A DNA stretch of 64,000 nt from Streptomyces caeruleatus. Lineage in GTDB: Bacteria > Actinomycetota > Actinomycetes > Streptomycetales > Streptomycetaceae. Shown here one piece after another: positions 26,585 through 34,362 of the stretch. The notes beneath the pieces were generated by a model, which saw nothing but the letters and a program-made list of their open reading frames with translations, was not told the DNA's origin and did not search any database. The DNA lies in contig NZ_KQ948924.1 in NCBI RefSeq assembly GCF_001514235.1, forward strand, positions 487,220 through 551,219, written 5' to 3'. The translations under genes were made by a program, and so were the position numbers. Each line of letters begins with the position of its first letter. The stretch's first letter is position 1.

Positions 26585-27205
26585 GTGGCGAGAGTGCGGT
26601 TGAGCGTGGCGGAGCGGCGCGAGGAGTTGCTGCGGGCCGCTGTGGAGCAGATAGAGGCGCGGGGCGTGGCGGCGGTGCGGATCGCCGACGTGGCCTCGGC
26701 GCTCGGCGTGAGCAACGCGCTGGTGCTCTATCACTTCGCCACGAAGGAGAAGCTGGTCGCCGCCGCGTTCACCCACGCGGCGGAGGGCGACCTGACCCAG
26801 CTGCGCAAGATCCTCGGCCGCCGTACGACGGCGCTGCGACGGCTGCGGACGGCCGTGCGCTGGTATGCGCCGACCGGTCAGGCCAAGGGCTGGCGGCTGT
26901 GGATCGAGGGCTGGGCGGGGGCGTTGCGTGAGCCCGCGCTGCAGGAGGTCACGCGGGACCTGGACCGGCAGTGGAAGGGCGCCATCGCCGAGGTCATCGC
27001 GGAGGGCGTGGCCGCGGGCGAGTTCGTCTGCGCGGACCCCACCGGCACGGCCCTGCGGCTCACGGCCCTCCTCGACGGGCTCGCCGTACAGCTGACGTCG
27101 TACCGCGGCGCGGTGTCACGCGCGCGTGCCCAGGAGTGGGTGGACGAGGCGCTGGCCCGGGAACTGGGGCTGGAGCGGGAGGCGTTGACGGCGTCGGCGC
27201 GGTGA
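26585..27205 (+). CDS. TetR-family transcriptional regulator
   Basis: The 206-residue regulator has the TetR N-terminal helix-turn-helix (RIADVASALGVSNALVLYHFATKEKLVAAAF, about residues 35-65) and a BetI-like ligand-binding C-domain. The GTG start at 26585 gives the normal family length. It probably represses the upstream dehydrogenase gene and perhaps itself through read-through from that promoter. Confidence 0.9.
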   Translation: MARVRLSVAERREELLRAAVEQIEARGVAAVRIADVASALGVSNALVLYHFATKEKLVAAAFTHAAEGDLTQLRKILGRRTTALRRLRTAVRWYAPTGQAKGWRLWIEGWAGALREPALQEVTRDLDRQWKGAIAEVIAEGVAAGEFVCADPTGTALRLTALLDGLAVQLTSYRGAVSRARAQEWVDEALARELGLEREALTASAR

Positions 27206-27234
27206 GGTCGTCGATCAACGCGCGGCCGGTTCAT

Positions 27235-27262
27235 CGCGGCCACGACAGCCGTGTGGGCCGCG
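27235..27262. terminator. Hairpin between convergent TetR and SGNH genes
   Basis: GCGGCC and GGCCGC with further pairs inside form a GC-rich hairpin in the 99-base gap between convergent genes. No T-run is present, as is common in high-GC genomes. Confidence 0.5.
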
Positions 27263-27304
27263 CCCCCGGACAGGACACGGCCCCCACCTGAACGAAGCGG
27301 CGCT

Positions 27305-28123
27305 TCAAGCCACCGATTCGATCCGCATCTTGATGTCGTCCGGGGAGAGCGCGCCCTTGGCGGTCACATGGTCCCCCGACGACTCGCCGCGCAGGCGCCG
27401 CCCGATCCACGGCACCAGGTACTCACGCGCCCAGTGGACGTCGTCCCGGCGGATCTCCAGGGTGCCGCGGGGCGGGAGCGGCGGCCAGGGCTGGTCGGGG
27501 TCGGCCGGCACCTCCAGGCCGAGGACCTGGCCCGCGCGGAGCGCCACGCGCGTGTGCCCGTCGGCAGACAGGTGGAGCCGGTCGCCGTCCCAGGCCCGTC
27601 GGTCCTGAACGGTCTTCAGGGACCACAGGTCGAGCACCGGACAGTCGTACCGGTCGGCGATGGCCCGCACATGACCGTTGTATGTGGCGATCTTGCCGCG
27701 CAGATGTTTCAGCACGGGCACGCCACGGGTGTCGAAGCCGGTCGTCACCATGACGGTGCCGACGGCGGAGGTGAGCCGGATGATCGCCCGCTCGAAGCGC
27801 TCGGCCACCTCGTCGGGGTCGGTTCCGGGTCGGATGATGTCGTTGCCGCCCGCACAGAACGAGACCAGGTCCGGGGCCAGTTCGACGGCCCTCGGAAGCT
27901 GGTCCTCGACGATCTGGTCGAGCAGTTTGCCGCGTACGGCGAGGTTCGTGTAATTGAAGTCGCCCTCGGGGCGCCGGTCAGCGAGCAGGACCGCGAACCG
28001 GTCGGCCCAGCCGACGAACGCCCCGTCGGGGCCGGGGTCGCCGACGCCCTCGGTGAAGCTGTCCCCCACCGCAACGTACGACCCGATCACTGATCTGCTG
28101 TCACTCTTCGAATCGTCTGCCAC
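27305..28123 (-). CDS. SGNH/GDSL-family hydrolase
   Basis: The 272-residue protein carries the block I motif VAVGDSFTEGVGD (catalytic Ser), block III GGND and block V DRLHLSADGHTR with the catalytic Asp-His pair. It should be a cytoplasmic esterase or deacylase since no signal peptide is present. The substrate is unknown. The ATG start begins with a short polar leader. It appears to be a single-gene unit. Confidence 0.88.
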   Translation of the reverse strand: MADDSKSDSRSVIGSYVAVGDSFTEGVGDPGPDGAFVGWADRFAVLLADRRPEGDFNYTNLAVRGKLLDQIVEDQLPRAVELAPDLVSFCAGGNDIIRPGTDPDEVAERFERAIIRLTSAVGTVMVTTGFDTRGVPVLKHLRGKIATYNGHVRAIADRYDCPVLDLWSLKTVQDRRAWDGDRLHLSADGHTRVALRAGQVLGLEVPADPDQPWPPLPPRGTLEIRRDDVHWAREYLVPWIGRRLRGESSGDHVTAKGALSPDDIKMRIESVA

Positions 28124-28235
28124 ATCGGCACATGATTCACCTTCGAATGTGACCTACGCGACCGTAGGCAAGGGTTGACTAGCGGTGAGATAAGCCACTT
28201 CTAAAGGGTTCACCAAACGTGGAATATCCCTCCGA

Positions 28236-28843
28236 TCAGGGGTGTTGTGGGCGCAGCCGCCATACTCGGAAGTCGCTGACCCGGAAGTGGCTCCACACGG
28301 TCCGGAAGGCGAAGTGCCCACTGGTGTACGGCTCCTGGCCGGTGTAGTCGAAGATCAGCGGCCGGACCCCGGCCTCGCCGACGTACCGGCGCAGTCGTGT
28401 CGTGGTGTTGTAGTTGGCGCCGTAGGCGGCGTAGTACGTCTTGACGTGGTCCTCCAGCGCGCCGCTGCGCGGGGTGGCGAAGAGGTCGTCCGGGGAGCGG
28501 ACGTCGAGGGCGTTCCAGAAGTTGTTGAGGTCGCAGACACGGTCGTTGGGACCGCCGGCCGAGACGGCGGTGGCCGTGTACTCGAGGACGTACGGTCCTT
28601 CGAGCCGCTTCTTGAACCACACCGTCGCCCCGCTCGGTACGTCGATCTCCAGCACACCGCGTGCGGCGGTGACGGTGCCGCCGTCCTGCAACTCGGTCAC
28701 CCACTGGCCGAGGCCGTGGCAGAAGTCGTCGTGGGCGATCAGCCGGCGGCGGGCCGGGGCCGCACTCGCCGCGCCGGCGGGGCGAGCGCCCCGAGGGCGG
28801 CACCTGCGACCAGGACTCCGAATGCTCTGCGCGTGGTCGTCAC
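28236..28843 (-). pseudogene. Secreted DUF6250-like protein split by a one-base frameshift
   Basis: From GTG 28843 the frame reads VTTTRRAFGVLVAGAALGAL then APPARR, a twin-arginine-like signal peptide, but stops soon after. A different frame carries the mature domain from about 28787 downwards (AASAAPARRRLIAHDDF, then GLGQWVTELQDGG) to RLRPQHP. Adding one base in the GC run around 28780-28790 would join them into LAPPxAASAAPARRR, so a one-base deletion (or sequencing error) splits the gene. The mature domain, with RVCDLNNFWNALDVRSPDDLF, resembles the DUF6250/concanavalin-like secreted family, often near carbohydrate genes. The total of 608 bases is not a codon multiple. Confidence 0.72.
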
Positions 28844-28873
28844 GGGAAGGGCTCTTTCGCTGGGGCGATGACG

Positions 28874-28889
28874 TAGAAAGCGCTTGCTC
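28874..28889. promoter_or_regulatory. LacI-type operator candidate
   Basis: GAAAGCGCTTGC contains the 8-base palindrome AAGCGCTT and resembles the central-CG operators of LacI-family sugar regulators. It lies about 30-45 bases upstream of the frameshifted secreted protein, where it could control its transcription. Confidence 0.5.
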
Positions 28890-29047
28890 CAACCGATCGG
28901 AGATCACTCTCCCCTCATCACCCCCGCGCTGTCGACATCCCGACCGGTCCCGGGCCACCTCTTCCGCACGCACCGAAGGCCGGACCCGGGGATCGAGGTC
29001 CGGCCTTCGGTTGCGTGTCAGGCAGGTGGTTCGGGCGGCGTGCCGCG

Positions 29048-29980
29048 TCAGCCGATGGCGACGCCCTTCGAGCGGAGGTAGGCGACCGGGTCGAGGTCCG
29101 AGCCGTAGTCCGGCGTGGTGCGGATCTCGAAGTGCAGGTGCGGGCCGGTCACGTTGCCGGTCGCGCCGGAGAGGCCTATCTGCTGGCCCGCCGTCACGGT
29201 CTGGCCGCTCGAGACGGAGAGCGACGACAGGTGGGCGTACTGGGCGTAGTAGCCGTCGGCGAGCTGGATGACGACCTGGTTGCCGTACGCGCCGCCCCAG
29301 CCGGCCGAGACGACGGTGCCCGCGCCGACCGCCTTCAGCGGGGTGCCGGTGGGCGCGACGAAGTCGACGCCGGTGTGGTAGCCGCTCGACCACATGCTGC
29401 CCGCCACCTTGTACCCGGTGCCGACGGAGGCGCCGGAGACGGGGGCGGAGAAGCCGCTGGAGGTGGCGGCGTTCTCGGCGCTCTGGGTGGTCGTGGTCTT
29501 CTGCGCCGCGGAGGACTTCGAGGCGGTCGAGTCGGCGGACGACTCGGAGGAGGAAGACGAGGAGGAAGACGACGACTTGGGGGCGCTCGTCGTGGCCTTC
29601 TTGCCGCTGAGCGAGAGCTTCAGGCCGGGGTGGATCAGCGACGGGTCGGCGCCGACGGCCTCGCGGTTGTCGGCGTAGAGCTTCTTCCAGCCACCGGTGA
29701 CGTTCTGCTCGTCGGCGATCTTCGAGAGGTAATCGCCGACCTTCACCGAATAGGTCCGCGGGCCGGCCTTCTTGTCGGAGGCCTTCTTCTCGACGGCCTT
29801 CTTCTCGGCGGCCGGAAGGGACTGAACGGCCTTTTCCGAAACGGACTGCGAGGGAGCGGCGTGGGCGCCGGTGGCACCGATGAGCGGGAGAGCGAGAGCG
29901 GCTCCACCGGTTCCGGCGACGGCGATGGAGCGGGTGAAGCGCAGGGACTTCGGGCGGCGGTGCTTACCCTTCGCGGGCAT
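29048..29980 (-). CDS. LysM-M23 family peptidoglycan endopeptidase
   Basis: The 310-residue secreted protein has an Arg/Lys-rich start and hydrophobic core with signal cleavage near GAHAAPSQ (about residue 42), a LysM domain (about 75-125, TYSVKVGDYLSKIADEQ), a Ser/Thr-rich linker including ten consecutive serines, and a C-terminal M23 domain with the zinc residues in GYHTGVDF (H, D) and GPHLHFEIR (HxH). It should cut peptidoglycan cross-bridges in the wall. The transcript begins with a c-di-AMP riboswitch, which would link its expression to that nucleotide. Confidence 0.95.
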   Translation of the reverse strand: MPAKGKHRRPKSLRFTRSIAVAGTGGAALALPLIGATGAHAAPSQSVSEKAVQSLPAAEKKAVEKKASDKKAGPRTYSVKVGDYLSKIADEQNVTGGWKKLYADNREAVGADPSLIHPGLKLSLSGKKATTSAPKSSSSSSSSSSESSADSTASKSSAAQKTTTTQSAENAATSSGFSAPVSGASVGTGYKVAGSMWSSGYHTGVDFVAPTGTPLKAVGAGTVVSAGWGGAYGNQVVIQLADGYYAQYAHLSSLSVSSGQTVTAGQQIGLSGATGNVTGPHLHFEIRTTPDYGSDLDPVAYLRSKGVAIG

Positions 29981-29991
29981 GGCGAATTCCT

Positions 29992-30180
29992 CTCCGGCGC
30001 CTACGAGGTGAGCTGTCGGGTGCGGGCTGGAGATGCCCGGTCACGTCGGGACGCGACTTGACCCCAAGCCTGTTCCAGGAGACCGGAACAGGCGGTTGTA
30101 CCTGTGGGTCCCCCGCTCCTGCCGTTCACGGGTGAGTTTGCGCGGACTCCGGTCGGCGGCAGGATTCGGCGTCCGTCCGG
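29992..30180 (-). ncRNA. ydaO-yuaA (c-di-AMP) riboswitch
   Basis: Read on the minus strand, the leader contains the signature blocks in order: AATCCTGCCGCC, GGCAGGAGCGGGGGACCCA, a variable hairpin (CCTGTTCC/GGAACAGG at about 30066-30091), TTGGGGTCAA, GCCCGCACCCGACAGCTC and ACCTCGTAGGCG. This is the conserved core of the ydaO class that binds c-di-AMP and usually turns gene expression off when bound. It ends about 12 bases before the start codon of the LysM-M23 gene; known Streptomyces examples control cell-wall hydrolases such as RpfA. Confidence 0.93.
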
Positions 30181-30190
30181 ATTGGTGGCG

Positions 30191-30220
30191 AACGTAAGCG
30201 AGGAAGACGCAAGGGAACAA
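30191..30220 (-). promoter_or_regulatory. Promoter upstream of the riboswitch
   Basis: On the minus strand TTGTTC (30220-30215) and TACGTT (30196-30191) are 18 bases apart. The predicted start near 30184 would place the riboswitch right at the 5' end of the transcript. Confidence 0.6.
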
Positions 30221-30451
30221 GTGAGGGGTTCCGTCCGAATGCGTTCCTGTTGATCCCTTGTGGGAATTACCCGTCACCCTGCGTGAATTATCGGGGCTTC
30301 GCCGGACCCAAAACCCCTTGAAAAGCACGTGCATTACATGGACATGACGGGCGACGCACGGTCACGGATATGACGCTCCTCACGTGACGTGGCTCCACCT
30401 TCCTTTACTCCAGAGCGAGTTGGAACGAAGGCGCCAATTCGGACAGAAACC
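30221..30451. other. Gap between the promoter of the M23 gene and the alpha-galactosidase end
   Basis: About 230 bases of lower GC content. It contains no supported gene and no strong terminator hairpin. Transcripts from the alpha-galactosidase gene run toward it. Confidence 0.5.
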
Positions 30452-32521
30452 CTAGATGCGACGCAGCCGGATAACCGTCGCATCAAGGTCGCCACGCAAG
30501 CCGGTGCGAAGTCCGTGATGCGCCAGTACGGCACCTCGGTGAATTTCGCCCGTTTCAAGGCATTCATACGACACTGTCGGGTCGAGGGCGCGCAAGCGCA
30601 GTGCCGGGACGGGCTCGCCGAAGCTCTGCGCCTGAAGCCAGGCGAAAACGACCGTTTCATCCCCAAGTGCGTACTGCACCGCACTCAGCCCGCCCCGCGG
30701 CTCCCGCAGCCGGTACTGGTCGCCGCGCTGCACCACAGGCCGGATCTCCTTGTAGAGGGTCACCCACTCCCGGGCCTCGGCGAGTTCCTCCTCGGTCCAC
30801 CGGGTGAGGTCGCCGCCGACGCCGAGCACCCCGGCCATGGCGCTCACGAACCGGAAGCGCAGGGAGCTGGCCCGGTGGTTGAGCATGGCGTTCGGGCTGT
30901 CGGTGACCCAGGCGGCCATGGCCCGGGCCGGGTGGAGCTGGCTGAAGCCGTGCTGGACGGCGAGCCGGTCCAGGGGGTCGGTGTTGTCCGAGGTCCACAC
31001 CTGGTCCGTGCGGCTCAGCACGCCGAGGTCGATCCGTCCGCCGCCGCCCGAGCAGGACTCGAAGGCGACGCCGGGGTGGGCCGCGCGCAGCCGGTCCAGC
31101 AGACCGTACAGGGCGCGCACATGGTCGACCCACAGACGCTGCGGGTACGGCTCGCCTGGCCAGCCGGCGTCGGTGAAGCAGCGGTTGAAGTCCCACTTCA
31201 CATAGTCGATCGGGGCACTGGAGAGGATCTGGTCGAGCCGCTCCCAGAGGTACTCCTGGACGTCGTCACGCGCGAGGTTGAGTACGAGCTGATTGCGGAA
31301 TTCCGTCCGCTTTCGTCCCGTTTGATGCTGAACCCACTCCGGATGGGCGCGGTACAACTCGCTGTCCGGATTGACCATTTCCGGCTCGACCCAGATGCCG
31401 AACTGCATGCCGAGCGCGTGCACGTACTCGGCGAGCGGCTTGAGACCGGACGGGAAGCGGTCCGGGTTGGGCGTCCAGTCGCCGAGGCCCGCCCGGTCAC
31501 TGGTACGCGTCCCGAACCAGCCGTCGTCGACGACGAACAGTTCGACACCGATGGCCGCGGCCCGCCGCGCGAGCAGACTCTGCTGCTCCTCGGAGATGTC
31601 GAACTCCGTCGCCTCCCAGGAATTGAACAGCACCGGCCGGTCCTGGTCGGCGTCCGGGATCACGTACGCGCGCTGGTACGCGTGCCAGGCGCGGCTCGCC
31701 CCGCCGAAGCCGCCGTCGCTCCACAGACCGGCGAAGACGGGCGTGGTGAAGGACTCCCCCGGCGCCAGCCTCAGCAGGCCCGAGTCGTCGTGTCCGGCCC
31801 CGCCGGTGATCTGTACGCGCGCGTCGGGGAGTTGTGCGACGGCGATGCGCCAGGACCCGGACCAGCCGAGGGCGCAGCCGTAGACCTCGCCGCGCTCCTC
31901 GGTGGCGTCCGTGTCGAGGGCGACCCACGGCAGGTGCTGGTGGCCGGTGTGCCCGCGGCGGCTGCCGATGACCTTCTCACCGTAGGTGAGGGGAGCCCGC
32001 GCCAGCCGGGACTCGGCGCCCCAGCGGCCGTGCAGCTGGGACAGCCGCCACTCCTCCCGGTCCGGCAGCGTCCAGGTGGCCGAGTCGGCGCGCAGCAGCT
32101 CCAGGGCGGGCCCCTGGTTGTCCAGGGTCACCCAGCGCTCCACGACGTCCCCGCGCATCCGGTAGTGCAGGGTGACGGTCAGCCCGTCGTCACAGAACCG
32201 CAACCGCAGCTCGTCGCCCTCGGTCTCGTACCGCTCGAAACCCCACTCGGTGCCGCGCCGCTCCTCGGTGCGCACGGACAGGGCGGGTCGTACGAAGCGG
32301 GGGCCGCCCTCGACCGGGTACTCCTCGCGTCCGTCGAGCGGGGACTCGAAGGGCCAGTACTCCGGCAGCGGCCGTACGGCGAGGGCCTCGGCGTCGGCGA
32401 GCGCGATCCGCGGTCCCCAGTGAAGGTGCAGGAGCTCGTCGGCGTCGGTCAGATGGACGGCGTAACTGCTGGTCGGCCCGGTCAGGAGCCAGGTACGGCC
32501 GTTGTCGGAGATCTCCAGCAT
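30452..32521 (-). CDS. Alpha-galactosidase (glycoside hydrolase family 36)
   Basis: The 689-residue protein has the GH36 layout: an N-terminal beta-sandwich, a TIM barrel from about residue 310 and a C-terminal beta domain. The catalytic nucleophile is Asp in YVKWDFNR and the acid/base is Asp in WTSDNTDPLDR; VDDGWFGTR and GIWVEPEMVNPDS are further signatures. No signal peptide is present, so it works inside the cell on imported alpha-galactosides such as melibiose or raffinose fragments. ATG 32521 follows GAGGG and is preferred to ATG 32554. No transporter or regulator is adjacent. Confidence 0.93.
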   Translation of the reverse strand: MLEISDNGRTWLLTGPTSSYAVHLTDADELLHLHWGPRIALADAEALAVRPLPEYWPFESPLDGREEYPVEGGPRFVRPALSVRTEERRGTEWGFERYETEGDELRLRFCDDGLTVTLHYRMRGDVVERWVTLDNQGPALELLRADSATWTLPDREEWRLSQLHGRWGAESRLARAPLTYGEKVIGSRRGHTGHQHLPWVALDTDATEERGEVYGCALGWSGSWRIAVAQLPDARVQITGGAGHDDSGLLRLAPGESFTTPVFAGLWSDGGFGGASRAWHAYQRAYVIPDADQDRPVLFNSWEATEFDISEEQQSLLARRAAAIGVELFVVDDGWFGTRTSDRAGLGDWTPNPDRFPSGLKPLAEYVHALGMQFGIWVEPEMVNPDSELYRAHPEWVQHQTGRKRTEFRNQLVLNLARDDVQEYLWERLDQILSSAPIDYVKWDFNRCFTDAGWPGEPYPQRLWVDHVRALYGLLDRLRAAHPGVAFESCSGGGGRIDLGVLSRTDQVWTSDNTDPLDRLAVQHGFSQLHPARAMAAWVTDSPNAMLNHRASSLRFRFVSAMAGVLGVGGDLTRWTEEELAEAREWVTLYKEIRPVVQRGDQYRLREPRGGLSAVQYALGDETVVFAWLQAQSFGEPVPALRLRALDPTVSYECLETGEIHRGAVLAHHGLRTGLRGDLDATVIRLRRI

Positions 32522-32701
32522 CAAGCCCTCACAGAGACGAACAGGTGCGATCAAGTACCAACATCATCAAGGCCCGCGCGCTCCTGAGGCAACGCCTGTG
32601 GACAACTCATTGCCCCAGGAAGCCATGTCGTATGGTCGAGAGCGCACCCCGTCGGCCGCACTGCCGAGCCGCGCCGCCGGGGACGACTGGGAGGAGCCCC
32701 C

Positions 32702-33499
32702 GTGACGCAGCAGATCCCGTCGACCGAGCCCGAACTGGCCGGAGTTCGTAACTTCCGCGACGTGGGCGGACTGCCGACCGTGGACGGACGGCGGGTGCGG
32801 CACGGGGTCCTGTTCCGCAGCGGCCACCTCGCGCACGCGACGGACGACGACGCGACCTTCCTCGGCTCCCTCGGGCTGCACACGATCTTCGACTTCCGCA
32901 ACGCGGCGGACCAGAAGCTCGAAGGCGCCGATGTGGAGCTGCCGGGGGTGCGCAATGTGAACCTGCCGCTGTCCGACCCCGCGGACGGCGCGGAGTTCTG
33001 GAAGATGGTCCGCGACGGCGACATCGAACAGCTGCGGCAGATCCTCGCGGACGGCAAGGGCGCGGGCCGGATGATCGCCTCCTACCGGACGATCATCAAG
33101 GAGCGCACCGCCGAGCACTCCCAGGTACTGCACGCGCTCGCGGAGGACAGCGTCCCCGCGCTGATGCACTGCGCGGCCGGCAAGGACCGCGCGGGCCTGT
33201 CGATCGCCGTGACGCTGCTCGCCCTCGGCGTCGAGCGCGAGGCGATCATCGCCGACTACCTGGAGTCCAACGCCAAGCACCGCCGCTACAAGGTGCGCCG
33301 CAGCGGCAGCGACGCGGCGGCCTACTCACCCGAGGTCATGGAGCTGCTCAGCCCGCTGTTCGACGCCCGGGCCGAGTATCTGGCGGCGGCCTTCGAGACG
33401 ATCGACGAGACGTGGGGCGGCGTGGACGCCTATCTGGAGCAGGGCCTGGGGATCACCCCGGAGCTCCGGGAGCGGCTGCGGGAGCGCCTGCTCGACTGA
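32702..33499 (+). CDS. Tyrosine-protein phosphatase (Y_phosphatase3 family)
   Basis: The 265-residue protein carries the phosphatase loop HCAAGKDRAG (C-x5-R with catalytic Cys), the N-terminal GVRNFRDVGGLPTVDGRRV signature of the IphP/PtpB-like family and a long insertion before the active site. Members remove phosphate from phosphotyrosine or phosphoinositides. The GTG start has a GGGAGGAG Shine-Dalgarno about seven bases upstream. It is divergent from alpha-galactosidase. Confidence 0.92.
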   Translation: MTQQIPSTEPELAGVRNFRDVGGLPTVDGRRVRHGVLFRSGHLAHATDDDATFLGSLGLHTIFDFRNAADQKLEGADVELPGVRNVNLPLSDPADGAEFWKMVRDGDIEQLRQILADGKGAGRMIASYRTIIKERTAEHSQVLHALAEDSVPALMHCAAGKDRAGLSIAVTLLALGVEREAIIADYLESNAKHRRYKVRRSGSDAAAYSPEVMELLSPLFDARAEYLAAAFETIDETWGGVDAYLEQGLGITPELRERLRERLLD

Positions 33500-33523
33500 C
33501 GACGTCCGGCCACACGCCTGCGC

Positions 33524-33643
33524 CTACTTCGCGCCCACCTCGAACAGCAGGTAGATGAAGGCCGCGAAGACGTGCCCCACCGCGATGTAGATGATGAGCC
33601 GCACCCACAGGGCGCGCGGGAACTTCTCCTCCAGGTTGCTCAT
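33524..33643 (-). CDS. Small single-pass membrane protein (DUF6126 type)
   Basis: This 39-residue protein (MSNLEEKFPRALWVRLIIYI, then AVGHVFAAFIYLLFEVGAK) has a charged N terminus and one hydrophobic segment (about residues 15-36). It resembles the DUF6126 family that occurs beside XRE-cupin regulators in Streptomyces. Its ATG overlaps the regulator stop by four bases (ATGA), so the two are translated together. A role as a membrane partner or export protein is only a guess. Confidence 0.82.
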   Translation of the reverse strand: MSNLEEKFPRALWVRLIIYIAVGHVFAAFIYLLFEVGAK

Positions 33644-34272
33644 GGCATCTCTCCAGGGGTGGGGCCGAGGCACAGCGTGGCCGTGGGGCTCTGCAGCAGG
33701 GTGTGGACGAACAGCAGCTCGACCCCGCCCGGGTCCTGGGCGGCGATGCGGTGCGGGGTGAGCGAGTCGAAGTGTGCGCTGTCGCCGCGCGCGAGCCGGT
33801 GCGTGGTGTCCCCGAGGCGCAGCCGCAGCCTGCCGTCGAGGACGTGGAGCCACTCCTCCCCCGGATGCACACGCACGATGTCGCCCTGCGAGCCGTACGG
33901 CACATGGACCCGCAGGGCCTGCATCCCGCGCCCGGGCGCGCCCGCCTGCCAGTACGTCCAGCCGCCGGCCGCGGTCGGCTCCATGTCGGCCGCGCGCACC
34001 ACGGCGTCCCGGTCGGCGACCGTCTCGCCGAGCAGCTCGGAGACCGTCGTACCGTAGATACGCGCGAGCGCGAGCAGCATCGGCAGCGAGGGCTGGCGCT
34101 GCCCGGTCTCCAGACGGGAGAGATGCGCGGGCGACAGCCCGGCTGAGCGGGCGGCGGCCTCCAGGGTGAGGGAGGCGCGGCGGCGCAGCGCGCGGAGCTG
34201 GGGCGCGACGACGGGCAGGGCGTCGACCGGCCCCGTCGCATCGGCCTCCGGCTCGTTTTCGGGAGAGCTCAT
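33640..34272 (-). CDS. XRE-family regulator with cupin domain, next to the hopanoid operon
   Basis: The 210-residue regulator has a helix-turn-helix (LEAAARSAGLSPAHLSRLETGQRQPS, about residues 38-63) and a cupin domain (about 130-205, VHPGEEWLHVLDGRLRLRLGDTTHRLARGDSAHFD). ATG 34272 is chosen as the usual MSSPE start; ATG 34281 is possible. Two 15-bp palindromes lie just upstream and are its likely binding sites. It is transcribed in the same direction as hpnO but separated by about 90 bases, so it probably forms its own unit with the 39-aa membrane protein. Confidence 0.88.
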   Translation of the reverse strand: MSSPENEPEADATGPVDALPVVAPQLRALRRRASLTLEAAARSAGLSPAHLSRLETGQRQPSLPMLLALARIYGTTVSELLGETVADRDAVVRAADMEPTAAGGWTYWQAGAPGRGMQALRVHVPYGSQGDIVRVHPGEEWLHVLDGRLRLRLGDTTHRLARGDSAHFDSLTPHRIAAQDPGGVELLFVHTLLQSPTATLCLGPTPGEMP

Positions 34273-34293
34273 GCTCCCCATTCAGCCCGAGCC

Positions 34294-34328
34294 TTGCCTC
34301 TGCGGCAAATTTCTTGCCTCTCAGGCAA
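34294..34328. promoter_or_regulatory. Two direct-repeated 15-bp palindromes (XRE operator)
   Basis: TTGCCTCTGCGGCAA (34294-34308) and TTGCCTCTCAGGCAA (34314-34328) share perfect TTGCC/GGCAA arms, with centres 20 bases apart, two helical turns. They lie 22-56 bases before the XRE-cupin start codon and after the hpnO stop, fitting cooperative autoregulation. Confidence 0.85.
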
Positions 34329-34362
34329 AAGGCGGTGCGGACTCACCGTCTCAGAGCCGTGG

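Noticed and set aside
30389..32587. 732-residue plus-strand frame opposite alpha-galactosidase
   Set aside because: GH36 catalytic motifs are on the minus strand; the plus frame has none.
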